From assembly GCA_012510865.1 (NCBI GenBank), contig JAAZHF010000264.1:1-14626 (forward strand): DNA of 14,626 nucleotides. The letters run 5' to 3'. Position numbers and translations under genes: made by a program. The stretch comes from Gammaproteobacteria bacterium (GTDB lineage: Bacteria > Pseudomonadota > Gammaproteobacteria > Xanthomonadales > Xanthomonadaceae). Below are positions 1 through 6,011 of this stretch, one piece after another (positions within the stretch are counted from its first letter, which is position 1; every line of letters starts with the position of its first letter). The notes under the pieces are model-generated. The model did no database searches. It saw only the letters and a list, made by a program, of their open reading frames with translations, and was not told the origin of the DNA.

Positions 1-1
1 G

Positions 2-520
2 GTGGTCGCCGGCTATTCGATGGTGGAATCCACCCGCAACCCGGAGATCGCCGGGACGCGCACCGCGTTCGACGGCGAGGGTACGCCGACCCTCGGCGTG
101 ACCTGGCACGTCAATGACAACTGGGGCGTCGAGGCCTGGGCCGCCGACCGCTACGGCCAGCGCGTCAACGCCGGCGGCGGCAAGGTCGGCAGCGTGGACG
201 CCCAGCCCTGGTCGCTGAGCGGCCAGTACCGCTTCGGCACGTCCGCGAGCACCCTGCGTCCCTTCGTGGGACTGGGCTACCACGAGACCAACTACGACCG
301 CGAGACCCCGACCCCGGCCGGCGAGCGCGTCGGCATCGAGACCGCCAGGGGCGCGGTGGCGACGGTCGGCCTCGACGTCAACATCAGCCCGACCTGGTTC
401 GCGCGCGCCGACGCGCGCTACTTCCAGGCCGATTCCGACGTGCGGATCGACGGCGAGAAGGCCGGCGACGCGCGCCTCGACCCGGTGGTGCTGGGCGTCG
501 GCATCGGCGCGCGCTTCTGA
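2..520 (+). CDS. OmpW family outer-membrane beta-barrel protein, 3' part
   Basis: The frame is open at the window's left edge, so the true start, signal peptide and first strands are missing; 172 residues remain. The protein alternates polar and hydrophobic residues as in beta-strands, with barrel-like segments such as TLGVTWHVNDNWGVEAWAA, a 'LRPFVGLGYHETNY' stretch, 'ISPTWFARADARYF' and a C-terminal strand ending in Phe (VVLGVGIGARF), the usual signal for BAM-dependent insertion. This order (PFVGLGYNYT..., then ..W.... DARY, then a terminal GxGxxF) fits OmpW, an eight-stranded outer-membrane barrel of roughly 200-230 residues thought to pass small hydrophobic molecules. So about one fifth is missing. 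The stop is followed by a strong hairpin shared with the convergent exporter gene. The exact substrate cannot be read from sequence. A generic OmpA-like barrel is the main alternative. Confidence 0.82.
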   Translation: MVAGYSMVESTRNPEIAGTRTAFDGEGTPTLGVTWHVNDNWGVEAWAADRYGQRVNAGGGKVGSVDAQPWSLSGQYRFGTSASTLRPFVGLGYHETNYDRETPTPAGERVGIETARGAVATVGLDVNISPTWFARADARYFQADSDVRIDGEKAGDARLDPVVLGVGIGARF

Positions 521-541
521 TCCATCCCGGGCGTCGCGTGG

Positions 542-566
542 AGGCGGGCCCCCTGCGGGCCCGCCT
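542..566. terminator. Hairpin between convergent ompW-like and eamA-like genes
   Basis: A perfect 10-bp stem (542-551 with 557-566, AGGCGGGCCC / GGGCCCGCCT) encloses a 5-nt loop. It lies between the stop of the OmpW-type gene and the stop codon (567-569) of the minus-strand exporter gene. T-tracts are short on both sides, so it may act as a weak bidirectional terminator. Its position between two convergent stops supports that role. Confidence 0.55.
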
Positions 567-1520
567 TCATTCCCGGGGCCCGGCCGCGGGCGCCACGGGG
601 TCGGCGCCGCGCCCGCGGACCACGCGCTCGCGGCGCATCAGGTAGAGGCCGCTGGCGACGATGATCCCGGCGCCAAGCCAGGTCATGCCGTCGGGCAGCA
701 CCTGCCACAGCACGAGGTCGAGCAGCACCACCCACACCAGCGCGGTGTATTCCAGCGGCGCGATCAGCGACGCCTCGCCCAGCCGGAAGGCGTGCGTGAG
801 CGCGACCTGGCCGAGGGTGCCGAACAGCGCGATCCCCGCCAGCAGCCAGCCGTCGGCCATGCGCAGCGGGACCCACTGCGGCCACGCCAGCAGCCCCGCG
901 CCGACCGCGACCATGCCGAGGAACCAGAACACCAGCGCCTGCGCGCTGTCGCGCTGCGCGAGCATGCGCACCGTGACCACCGAAGCCGCGTAGCAGGCGG
1001 TGGCGAACAGCACCAGCAGGCCGGCGCTGGTCATCACGTCGCCGCCGCCCGGCCGGAGCACCACGAGCACGCCGACGATGCCGACCACGATCGCGGTCCA
1101 GCGGCGCGGGCCGACGTGCTCGCGCAGCAGTGGCACCGCCATCGCCGTGACCAGCAGCGGCCCGACGAAGGTGATGGCGTAGGCGGTCGACAGCGGCAGG
1201 TCGCGCAGGCCGGCGACGTAGCAGGACAGGAAGGCCACCCCGAGCACGCCGCGCAGCAGGTGCAGCGGCCAGTGCACCTGGAACAGCGGCCGAAGGCCGG
1301 TGGTCGCGGCCGCCCAGGCCACCACCAGCGGCAGCCCGGCCATCCCGCGCAGGGCGGCGACCTGCATCGGCGGATAGTGTCCGGACAGCTGCTTCATGCA
1401 TGCGTCCATGAGGCACAGCACGGCCACCGCGAACAGCATCGCGACGAGCGCGCGCCGATGGTCGCGCGCGGCGGTCGAGGCGGCGCCGCCCGCGGCGGCG
1501 CCCGGCGTCCCCGGCTCCAC
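567..1520 (-). CDS. EamA/DMT-superfamily inner-membrane transporter
   Basis: This is a 317-residue protein made almost wholly of hydrophobic helices, consistent with the ten-helix, two-repeat EamA (drug/metabolite transporter) fold. Visible signatures are an early helix ending '..LCLMDACMKQL', then 'PPMQVAALRGMAGLPLV', 'LSTAYAITFVGPLLVTAMAVPLLREHVGPRRWTAIVVGIVGVLVVLRPG' closing repeat one, and the matching 'ASLIAPLEYTALVWVVLLDLVLWQVLPDGMTWLGAGIIVASGLYLMRRE' closing repeat two. The family exports metabolites, amino acids or drugs; the substrate here is unknown. The start at 1520 is a GTG lying 4 nt after the stop of the upstream reductase gene, with only a poor ribosome site. An ATG at 1439 (residue 28) is a possible alternative, but it would cut into the first helix. 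Tight spacing suggests co-transcription with the reductase. Confidence 0.88.
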   Translation of the reverse strand: MEPGTPGAAAGGAASTAARDHRRALVAMLFAVAVLCLMDACMKQLSGHYPPMQVAALRGMAGLPLVVAWAAATTGLRPLFQVHWPLHLLRGVLGVAFLSCYVAGLRDLPLSTAYAITFVGPLLVTAMAVPLLREHVGPRRWTAIVVGIVGVLVVLRPGGGDVMTSAGLLVLFATACYAASVVTVRMLAQRDSAQALVFWFLGMVAVGAGLLAWPQWVPLRMADGWLLAGIALFGTLGQVALTHAFRLGEASLIAPLEYTALVWVVLLDLVLWQVLPDGMTWLGAGIIVASGLYLMRRERVVRGRGADPVAPAAGPRE

Positions 1521-1524
1521 CCGC

Positions 1525-2571
1525 TCAGCCGCCGAAGGTGGAGGCGTCGATGACGAAGCGGTAGCGGACGTCGCCGCGCAGCATGCGTTCGTAGGCCACG
1601 TTGATGTCGGCGGCGCCGATCAGCTCGATATCGCTGGCAACGCCGTTGGCGGCGCAGAAATCGAGCATCTCCTGGGTCTCGCGGATCCCGCCGATGAGCG
1701 AACCGGCCAGGCGCCGACGGCCCATCACCAGCGACGCCGCGGCGACCGGCGAGGGCCCGGGGATGCCGAGCAGCACCATCGTGCCGTCGATCCCGAGCAT
1801 GCCCAGGTAGTGGTTGTAGTCGTGGGCGGCCGCCGCGGTGTCCAGGATCATGCGGAAGCGCTTCGCGAGCCGGCGCGCCGCGCCCGGCGCGGACGCGACC
1901 TCGAAGGCATGGGCGCCCAGGCGCATGGCGTCCTCGCGCTTGCCCTCGGAGGTGCTGAGCACGGTCACGCGCGCGCCCATCGCCACGCCGAACTTCACCG
2001 CCATGTGGCCAAGCCCGCCCAGGCCGACCACGCCGAGCTCGTCGCCGGCCTCCAGGCCGAACCGCCGCAGCGGCGACCAGGTGGTGATCCCGGCGCACAG
2101 CAGCGGCGCGGCCCGGTCCAGCGGCAGTCCGGCGGGAATCCGCAGCACGTAGTCCTGGTGCACGGTGATCCGCGTGGAATACCCGCCCTGCGTCATCTCG
2201 CCGGTGGACGGGTCGATGCTGCCGTAGGTCGCGACCATCCCGCGGTCGCAGTACTGCTCCTCGCCCGCGGCGCACTGGTCGCAGCGGCGGCAGGAATCGA
2301 CGAAGCAGCCCACGCCGACCGCGTCGCCGACGGCGAACCGGTCCACGCCCCCGCCGACCGCGGCGACGTGGCCCACGATCTCGTGGCCGGGCACCAGCGG
2401 GTACTGCACCGGCCCCCACTCCCCGCGCACGGTGTGCAGGTCGGAGTGGCAGATCCCGCAGTAGCGGATGTCGATGAGCACCTCGCCGGGGCGCGGATCG
2501 CGGCGCTCGAGGCTCCACGGCCCGAGCGGCGAAGTGGCCGAGGTGGCGGCATAGGCGGCAGTGCGATGCAT
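1525..2571 (-). CDS. Zinc-dependent NAD(P) alcohol dehydrogenase, CAD/YahK-like
   Basis: The 348-residue length is right for the cinnamyl-alcohol-dehydrogenase branch of medium-chain reductases, which reduce aldehydes to alcohols in the cytoplasm. The catalytic-zinc ligands are visible as Cys41 (GICHSD), His63 (PGHE) and Cys159 (LLCAG). The four structural-zinc cysteines are at 94, 97, 100 and 108. The nucleotide site is GLGGLGH at 183-189. The STSEGK segment (206-211) after the second Rossmann strand resembles NADP-preferring members such as E. coli YahK and YjgB. I chose the ATG at 2571: it is preceded by GGAG at 8 nt and gives the family's normal N-terminus (MHRTAAYAA...). Frame upstream of it belongs to shadow coding. 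The gene is divergent from yajQ and followed after 4 nt by the exporter gene. The physiological aldehyde is unknown. Confidence 0.93.
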   Translation of the reverse strand: MHRTAAYAATSATSPLGPWSLERRDPRPGEVLIDIRYCGICHSDLHTVRGEWGPVQYPLVPGHEIVGHVAAVGGGVDRFAVGDAVGVGCFVDSCRRCDQCAAGEEQYCDRGMVATYGSIDPSTGEMTQGGYSTRITVHQDYVLRIPAGLPLDRAAPLLCAGITTWSPLRRFGLEAGDELGVVGLGGLGHMAVKFGVAMGARVTVLSTSEGKREDAMRLGAHAFEVASAPGAARRLAKRFRMILDTAAAAHDYNHYLGMLGIDGTMVLLGIPGPSPVAAASLVMGRRRLAGSLIGGIRETQEMLDFCAANGVASDIELIGAADINVAYERMLRGDVRYRFVIDASTFGG

Positions 2572-2646
2572 GGCGGGGCTCCGTGCGGCGTCCGGGGGAA
2601 CGCGGGACGCCATGATGCACGAGGTCCGGCCCGGTCGGCGCCGGGG

Positions 2647-2652
2647 TATCCT
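2647..2652 (+). promoter_or_regulatory. Possible -10 element (TATCCT) for yajQ
   Basis: TATCCT in an otherwise GC-rich divergent gap (2572-2682) would place transcription initiation some 25 nt before the yajQ ATG. No good -35 is visible. The same TATCCT hexamer occurs before the DUF3297 gene at 11513. Confidence 0.3.
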
Positions 2653-2682
2653 GAAGCCCCTTTCCCGTCCGGTTGCATCGCC

Positions 2683-3165
2683 ATGCCGTCCTTCGACATC
2701 GTCTCCGAGGTCGACACCCACGAGCTGACCAACGCCGTCGACCAGGCCAACCGCGAACTCGCCACGCGCTTCGACTTCAAGGGCGTCGACGCCGCCTTCG
2801 AGCGCGAGGACGCGGTGATCACCCAGCGCGCGCCCAGCGAATTCCAGCTGCAGCAGATGACCGACATCCTCCGCGCCCGGCTGGCGGCGAGGAAGATCGA
2901 CACCCGTTGCCTCGAGTTCGGCGAAGTGGAGTCGAACGTCGCCGGCGCCCGGCAGAAGATCACCGTCCGGCAGGGCATCGAACGCGAGCTGGCGAAGAAG
3001 ATCCAGGGCGAAATCAAGGCGTCGAAGCTCAAGGTCGAGAGCCAGGTCAACGGCGACAAGCTGCGGGTCAGCGGCAAGAAGCGCGACGACCTGCAGGCGG
3101 TGATGGCCCTGCTGCGCGGCAAGGAGTTCGAGCTGCCGCTGCAGTTCGACAATTTCCGCGACTGA
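2683..3165 (+). CDS. yajQ: YajQ family nucleotide-binding protein
   Basis: The 160-residue protein starts MPSFDIVSEVDTHELTNAVDQ and carries the family's hallmark segments: 'ATRFDFKGVDAAFE', 'QMTDILRARLAARKID', 'RQKITVRQGIERELAKKI', 'KASKLKVESQVNGDKLRVSGKKRDDLQAVMALL' and the C-terminal 'LPLQFDNFRD'. Length and ends match full-length YajQ (UPF0234). YajQ is a cytoplasmic two-subdomain nucleotide-binding protein. In Xanthomonas campestris a homologue (XC_3703) was reported to bind cyclic di-GMP and to act with a LysR-type regulator on virulence genes; a similar role here is inference. The ATG at 2683 has no clear Shine-Dalgarno sequence. The next gene, DUF1415, lies 72 nt downstream beyond a palindromic repeat, so co-transcription is possible but not shown. 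Confidence 0.95.
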   Translation: MPSFDIVSEVDTHELTNAVDQANRELATRFDFKGVDAAFEREDAVITQRAPSEFQLQQMTDILRARLAARKIDTRCLEFGEVESNVAGARQKITVRQGIERELAKKIQGEIKASKLKVESQVNGDKLRVSGKKRDDLQAVMALLRGKEFELPLQFDNFRD

Positions 3166-3181
3166 GGCACCGCCGGCACCA

Positions 3182-3198
3182 GCAACGGCAACGGCAAC
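3182..3198. repeat. Short tandem hexamer (GCAACG, 2.8 copies)
   Basis: Two full copies of GCAACG and a partial third (GCAAC) run in tandem just before the palindromic repeat in the yajQ/DUF1415 gap. It is too short to infer a role; it is noted as a slippage-prone spot. Confidence 0.6.
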
Positions 3199-3200
3199 AC

Positions 3201-3228
3201 TGTGGGAGCGGCCACGGCCGCGACCGGG
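3201..3228 (+). repeat. REP-like palindromic intergenic repeat
   Basis: The element begins TGTGGGAGCGGCC and contains an imperfectly spaced palindrome, GCGGCC (3208-3213), AC, GGCCGC (3216-3221), then GACCGGG. Its 'GTGGGAGCGGCC..GGCCGCGA' pattern resembles the dispersed REP/REPIN-type repeats (GTAGGAGCG...CGCGA) that I know from Pseudomonas and Xanthomonadaceae intergenic regions. Only one copy is seen here, so its repetitive nature in this genome is inferred. It lies between yajQ and the DUF1415 gene and overlaps the region just before the latter's ribosome site (GGGAG at 3226-3230). Confidence 0.55.
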
Positions 3229-3237
3229 AGCACCACG

Positions 3238-3789
3238 ATGGATCCGATCTCCGACACCCGGCGCTGGATCGAGAAGGCCGTCATCGGGCTCAATCTTTGC
3301 CCGTTCGCGAAGGCGGTGGTGGCCAGGGGCCAGGTGCGCATTGTCCTGAGCGGGGCGCGCGACGAGGCCGCGCTGCTCGCGCAGCTGGGCGAGGAGCTGC
3401 TGCACCTGCGTGACACGCCCGCGGAGGTCGTCGACACCACCCTGGTCGTGCATCCGCACGTGCTGCAGGACTTCCTCGACTACAACGACTTCCTCGACTC
3501 GGCCGAAGGCCTCGTCGAGGAACTGGGGCTGGAAGGCGTGCTGCAGGTCGCCAGCTTCCATCCGCGGTACCGGTTCGCCGGCAGCGGCGCCGACGACATC
3601 GCCAACTACACCAACCGCTCGCCGTGGCCGACCCTGCACCTGCTCCGCGAGGACAGCGTCTCGCGCGCGGTCGCGGCCTTCCCGGACCCGGACGCGATCG
3701 TCGGGCGGAACATCGAGGCCTTGCGGGAGCTCGGCCACGAAGGATGGCGGGCGCTGTTCGACGGCGACGGGACGGAGTCGCCGCCGTAG
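3238..3789 (+). CDS. DUF1415 domain-containing protein
   Basis: The 183-residue protein matches what I recall of the DUF1415 family along its whole length. Conserved-looking blocks are GLNLCPFAKAV (17-27, with Cys21), HPHVLQDFLDYNDFLD (72-87), ASFHPRYRFAG (105-115) and NYTNRSPWPTLHLLRE (123-138). No signal peptide or membrane helix is present, so it is probably cytoplasmic. The biochemical function is unknown; conserved Cys, His, Asp and Arg residues could suggest a catalytic or ligand-binding site, but that is speculation. I chose the ATG at 3238 because GGGAG sits 7 nt upstream. A GTG at 3202 in the same frame would start inside the palindromic repeat and add residues atypical of the family. 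The stop is only 4 nt from the stop of the convergent rsuA. Confidence 0.9.
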   Translation: MDPISDTRRWIEKAVIGLNLCPFAKAVVARGQVRIVLSGARDEAALLAQLGEELLHLRDTPAEVVDTTLVVHPHVLQDFLDYNDFLDSAEGLVEELGLEGVLQVASFHPRYRFAGSGADDIANYTNRSPWPTLHLLREDSVSRAVAAFPDPDAIVGRNIEALRELGHEGWRALFDGDGTESPP

Positions 3790-3793
3790 CGGC

Positions 3794-4489
3794 TCACCAC
3801 AGCCGTTCGCGTTCCCCGGCATCGAGGATCCGCCACTCGCCCTCGGGCAGGTCGCCCAGCGCGAGCCCGCCCACCTGCACCCGGTGCAGGGCCAGCACGT
3901 GGTTGCCCACCGCCGCGAACATCCGCCGCGCCTGGTGGTAGCGGCCCTCGTGCAGGGTGAGCCGGGCCCGGGTCGGCGACAGCACCTCCAGCCCGGCCGG
4001 CAGCAGCGGCGTCTTCTCGGACTCCAGCACCAGGGTCCCGCTCGCGAAGACGCCGGCTTCGTCGCCGCGCAGCGGTTCGGCCAGGGTGGCCTCGTAGACC
4101 TTGGGCAGCCTCGACTTCGGCGAGATGATCCGGTGCAGCAGCTGCCCGTCGTCGGTCATCAGCAGCAGGCCGCTGGTGTCGCGGTCGAGCCGACCCACCG
4201 TCGACAGCGTCGGCGAGCGCAGCGCGAAGCGCGTCGGCAGCAGCGAATACGCGAGCCGCCCGCGATCCCTGGTCGAACAGGTGTAGCCGGGCGGCTTGTG
4301 CAGCATCAGCAGCAGGCCCGGTGGCGGATCGAGCGGCTCCCCGTCGACGCGGACTTCATGCCAGGCGGGCGCGTCGTCGGCGTACAGCACCTCTCCGGCG
4401 GCGTCGGTGACGCGGCCTTCCCGCAGCATCATCGCCACCTGCCTGCGGCTGCCGTAGCCGAGGTTGGCCAGCGCCCGGACGAGCTTCAT
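3794..4489 (-). CDS. rsuA: 16S rRNA pseudouridine(516) synthase RsuA
   Basis: This is a 231-residue protein, the same length as E. coli RsuA, which isomerises U516 of 16S rRNA on pre-30S particles. An N-terminal S4-like RNA-binding part (about 1-45, 'LANLGYGSRRQVAMMLREGRVT') is followed by the catalytic domain. This has LMLHKPPGYTCST (61-73), the GRLDRDTSGLLLMTDDGQ block with catalytic Asp102, KVYEATL (130-136) and the family-typical EGRYHQARRMFAAVGNHVLALHR (181-203). Strong identity of 'RYHQ.(K/R)RMFAAVGNHV..LHR' to E. coli RsuA favours RsuA over RluB, RluE or RluF. The start codon overlaps the rsmC stop (ATGA, 4486-4489), so translation is probably coupled to rsmC, another small-subunit rRNA modification gene. 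It ends 4 nt from a convergent stop, with no clear terminator between. Confidence 0.93.
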   Translation of the reverse strand: MKLVRALANLGYGSRRQVAMMLREGRVTDAAGEVLYADDAPAWHEVRVDGEPLDPPPGLLLMLHKPPGYTCSTRDRGRLAYSLLPTRFALRSPTLSTVGRLDRDTSGLLLMTDDGQLLHRIISPKSRLPKVYEATLAEPLRGDEAGVFASGTLVLESEKTPLLPAGLEVLSPTRARLTLHEGRYHQARRMFAAVGNHVLALHRVQVGGLALGDLPEGEWRILDAGERERLW

Positions 4490-5559
4490 CGGCGCGGGTC
4501 GCACGGGCGCGGGCCGGCCGACCTCACCGCTTCCACGACCTTGAAGCCCGCCTCCTGCGCGACCAGCCGCGCCTCGCCGAAGCCCTCGCCCAGCGCCTGC
4601 TCGTAGGGCAGGTGGCGGTTGGCCACCAGCCACAGGCGGCCGCCCGGGCGCAGCGCCCGCGCCGCCGCGGCTATGAACGCGCGGCCGGTGTCGCGGCGCT
4701 CGCGGCCGTCGGGGGCGTGGAACGGCGGGTTGCTGACCACGACGTCGTAGCCGGACGGGATGCCGGCGGCCACGTCGTGCCAATGGAAGCCCAGCGCGAC
4801 ACGGGGCGCGAAGGCGGCGAGGTTGTGGCGCGCGAGTTCGAGCGCGCGGGCGTCGGCCTCGTAGGCGTCGAGCGCGGTGATGCCTGGGCTGCGCCCGAGC
4901 AGCTCGGCGGCGAGGTAGCCGTAGCCCGCGCCCAGGTCGGCCGCGCGCCCGCGCAGGTCGGTCGGCAGGTGCCGCGCGAGAAGCGCCGATGCGGCGTCGA
5001 CGCGGTCCCAGGCGAACAGCCCCGGGCGGCTCAGGAAGCGACCGCCGGCCACCGGCCGGGGAGCGGCGAGCCCGCGCCAGGACGCCGCCAGCGCGTCATC
5101 GGCGCCGGCCTGCCCCGCGGGCGCCCAGAACACCCGGCACTTGTGCTTGCTGCGCGTGGACACCGGCCCCGCGATGCGCGCGAAGTCGGCCTCCGCGGTG
5201 CGGGCACCGGCGTCGTTGGCCACGCTTGCGACCACCAGCGCGCCCGGCGCGGCGCGCGCGAGCGCCTCCGCGAACAGCGCCCGCGCTTCGTCGCGCTGGC
5301 GCGGAGGCAGCAGCAGCACCAGCGGGCGGCCCCCGCCCGTCGCCGCGTCGTCCGGCATGGCCACGGTGAACCCGGCCCTCGCCAGGGCGTCGGCGTCGGG
5401 CCTGAACGCGGTTTCGCACACCAGCCCGCGCCAGTCGCGCGCCATGAATCCGCCGCCGGCGCGCGCGCGCATGAACAGCGCACCGGGCTCACGCGCCAGC
5501 GTGCCGTCGCCGAAGGGGCGAAGCAGCGCATCGAGCGCGGGGTCTCCGGGGCTGGGCAT
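4486..5559 (-). CDS. rsmC: RsmC-like 16S rRNA (guanine-N2) methyltransferase
   Basis: The 357-residue protein has a double-methyltransferase layout like RsmC, which methylates G1207 of 16S rRNA using S-adenosylmethionine. A degenerate N-terminal half contains the KHKCRVFWA segment (138-146). A linker 'FLSRPGLFAWDRVDAASALL' (175-194) corresponds to the RsmC 'PGVFSRDGLDxGSxLLL' motif. The active C-terminal domain has the SAM-binding loop ADLGAGYGYLA (207-217), an acidic residue after strand 2 (D231 to E234), and the catalytic NPPFH motif (277-281). E. coli RsmC is 343 residues, so the length fits. The ATG at 5559 has GAGG about 5 nt upstream and a TACAAT hexamer 30 nt upstream. The TGA overlaps the rsuA start. 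RlmG (23S G1835) is the closest alternative, but its usual length and linker fit less well. Confidence 0.88.
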   Translation of the reverse strand: MPSPGDPALDALLRPFGDGTLAREPGALFMRARAGGGFMARDWRGLVCETAFRPDADALARAGFTVAMPDDAATGGGRPLVLLLPPRQRDEARALFAEALARAAPGALVVASVANDAGARTAEADFARIAGPVSTRSKHKCRVFWAPAGQAGADDALAASWRGLAAPRPVAGGRFLSRPGLFAWDRVDAASALLARHLPTDLRGRAADLGAGYGYLAAELLGRSPGITALDAYEADARALELARHNLAAFAPRVALGFHWHDVAAGIPSGYDVVVSNPPFHAPDGRERRDTGRAFIAAAARALRPGGRLWLVANRHLPYEQALGEGFGEARLVAQEAGFKVVEAVRSAGPRPCDPRR

Positions 5560-5588
5560 CGTCGCCTCGCTTCGGCGGTGGGCCCGCG

Positions 5589-5594
5589 ATTGTA
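5589..5594 (-). promoter_or_regulatory. Probable -10 element for rsmC-rsuA
   Basis: On the minus strand this reads TACAAT, one mismatch from the sigma-70 consensus, in a region of very high GC. Initiation about 7 nt downstream would give a leader of roughly 23 nt before the rsmC ATG at 5559. No convincing -35 is seen at 16-18 nt. Confidence 0.45.
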
Positions 5595-5691
5595 GTGCGG
5601 GGGGCAGCGCGTGCGCCGCCGCGGTGCCCATTTCATCGCGGGCGAATGCCGCCTTTGCCACTATCGGGACAGTCCAGGACCGGAGCCGCAC

Positions 5692-5952
5692 ATGCGCGCA
5701 CTCTTCGTCGGCGGTCCCGTCGACAACAGCGAACTCGACATCGACGGCGGCACGCCGCCCACGCACTACCCGCCCGCCACCGGGAGCGGCCAGGCGCGCT
5801 ACCGCCTGCACCAGGTCGGCCGCCGCGACGGCGCCGTCGTCTACGCCGTGTACGGCGCACCGGGGATGGCCGCGGCGGAGGTGGAAGCCGTGGCCGACGA
5901 GCGCGGCTACGCGCGGCGCTTCCAGGCGGAGCCGGAGCCGGCCGAAGCCTAG
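5692..5952 (+). CDS. Small conserved-looking hypothetical protein (86 aa)
   Basis: I cannot assign a function. The ATG at 5692 has a GGAG ribosome site 6 nt upstream, which I prefer to an upstream in-frame GTG (5611) with no site and an unconvincing N-terminus. The product begins MRALFVGGPVDNSELDIDG, has a Pro/Tyr-rich middle (PPTHYPP), then 'ARYRLHQVGRRDGAVVYAVYGAPGM', a short helix-forming 'AAEVEAVADERGY' and a polar tail. It has no signal peptide or membrane helix, so it is likely cytoplasmic. The 'RALFVGGP.DNSE...G..PP..YPP' opening reminds me of short Xanthomonadaceae hypothetical proteins, but this is recall, not a search. It is divergent from rsmC (132-nt gap) and convergent with ybbP (59-nt gap), so it is probably monocistronic. 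Confidence 0.7.
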   Translation: MRALFVGGPVDNSELDIDGGTPPTHYPPATGSGQARYRLHQVGRRDGAVVYAVYGAPGMAAAEVEAVADERGYARRFQAEPEPAEA

Positions 5953-5974
5953 GCCCGCGCCACCCGCGACCCCG

Positions 5975-5989
5975 TCCAGCGCGGCTGGA
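5975..5989. terminator. Weak hairpin between convergent genes
   Basis: A short stem TCCAGC (5975-5980), loop GCG, GCTGGA (5984-5989) lies between the stop of the 86-residue gene and the stop of ybbP. GC-only palindromes follow (GGGCCGGCCC at about 5991-6000). There is no T-tract, so its terminator role is only positional inference. Confidence 0.25.
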
Positions 5990-6011
5990 AGGGCCGGCCC
6001 GGGCCCGCGGC

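Noticed and set aside
1396..2682. Possible N-terminal fusion of yajQ to a 429-codon upstream open frame.
   Set aside because: The upstream part is antisense to the dehydrogenase and exporter genes, and YajQ is complete from 2683.
2572..3822. Extension of the alcohol dehydrogenase frame to 765 codons on the minus strand.
   Set aside because: The extra sequence is antisense to yajQ and DUF1415, and the family start at 2571 has a ribosome site.
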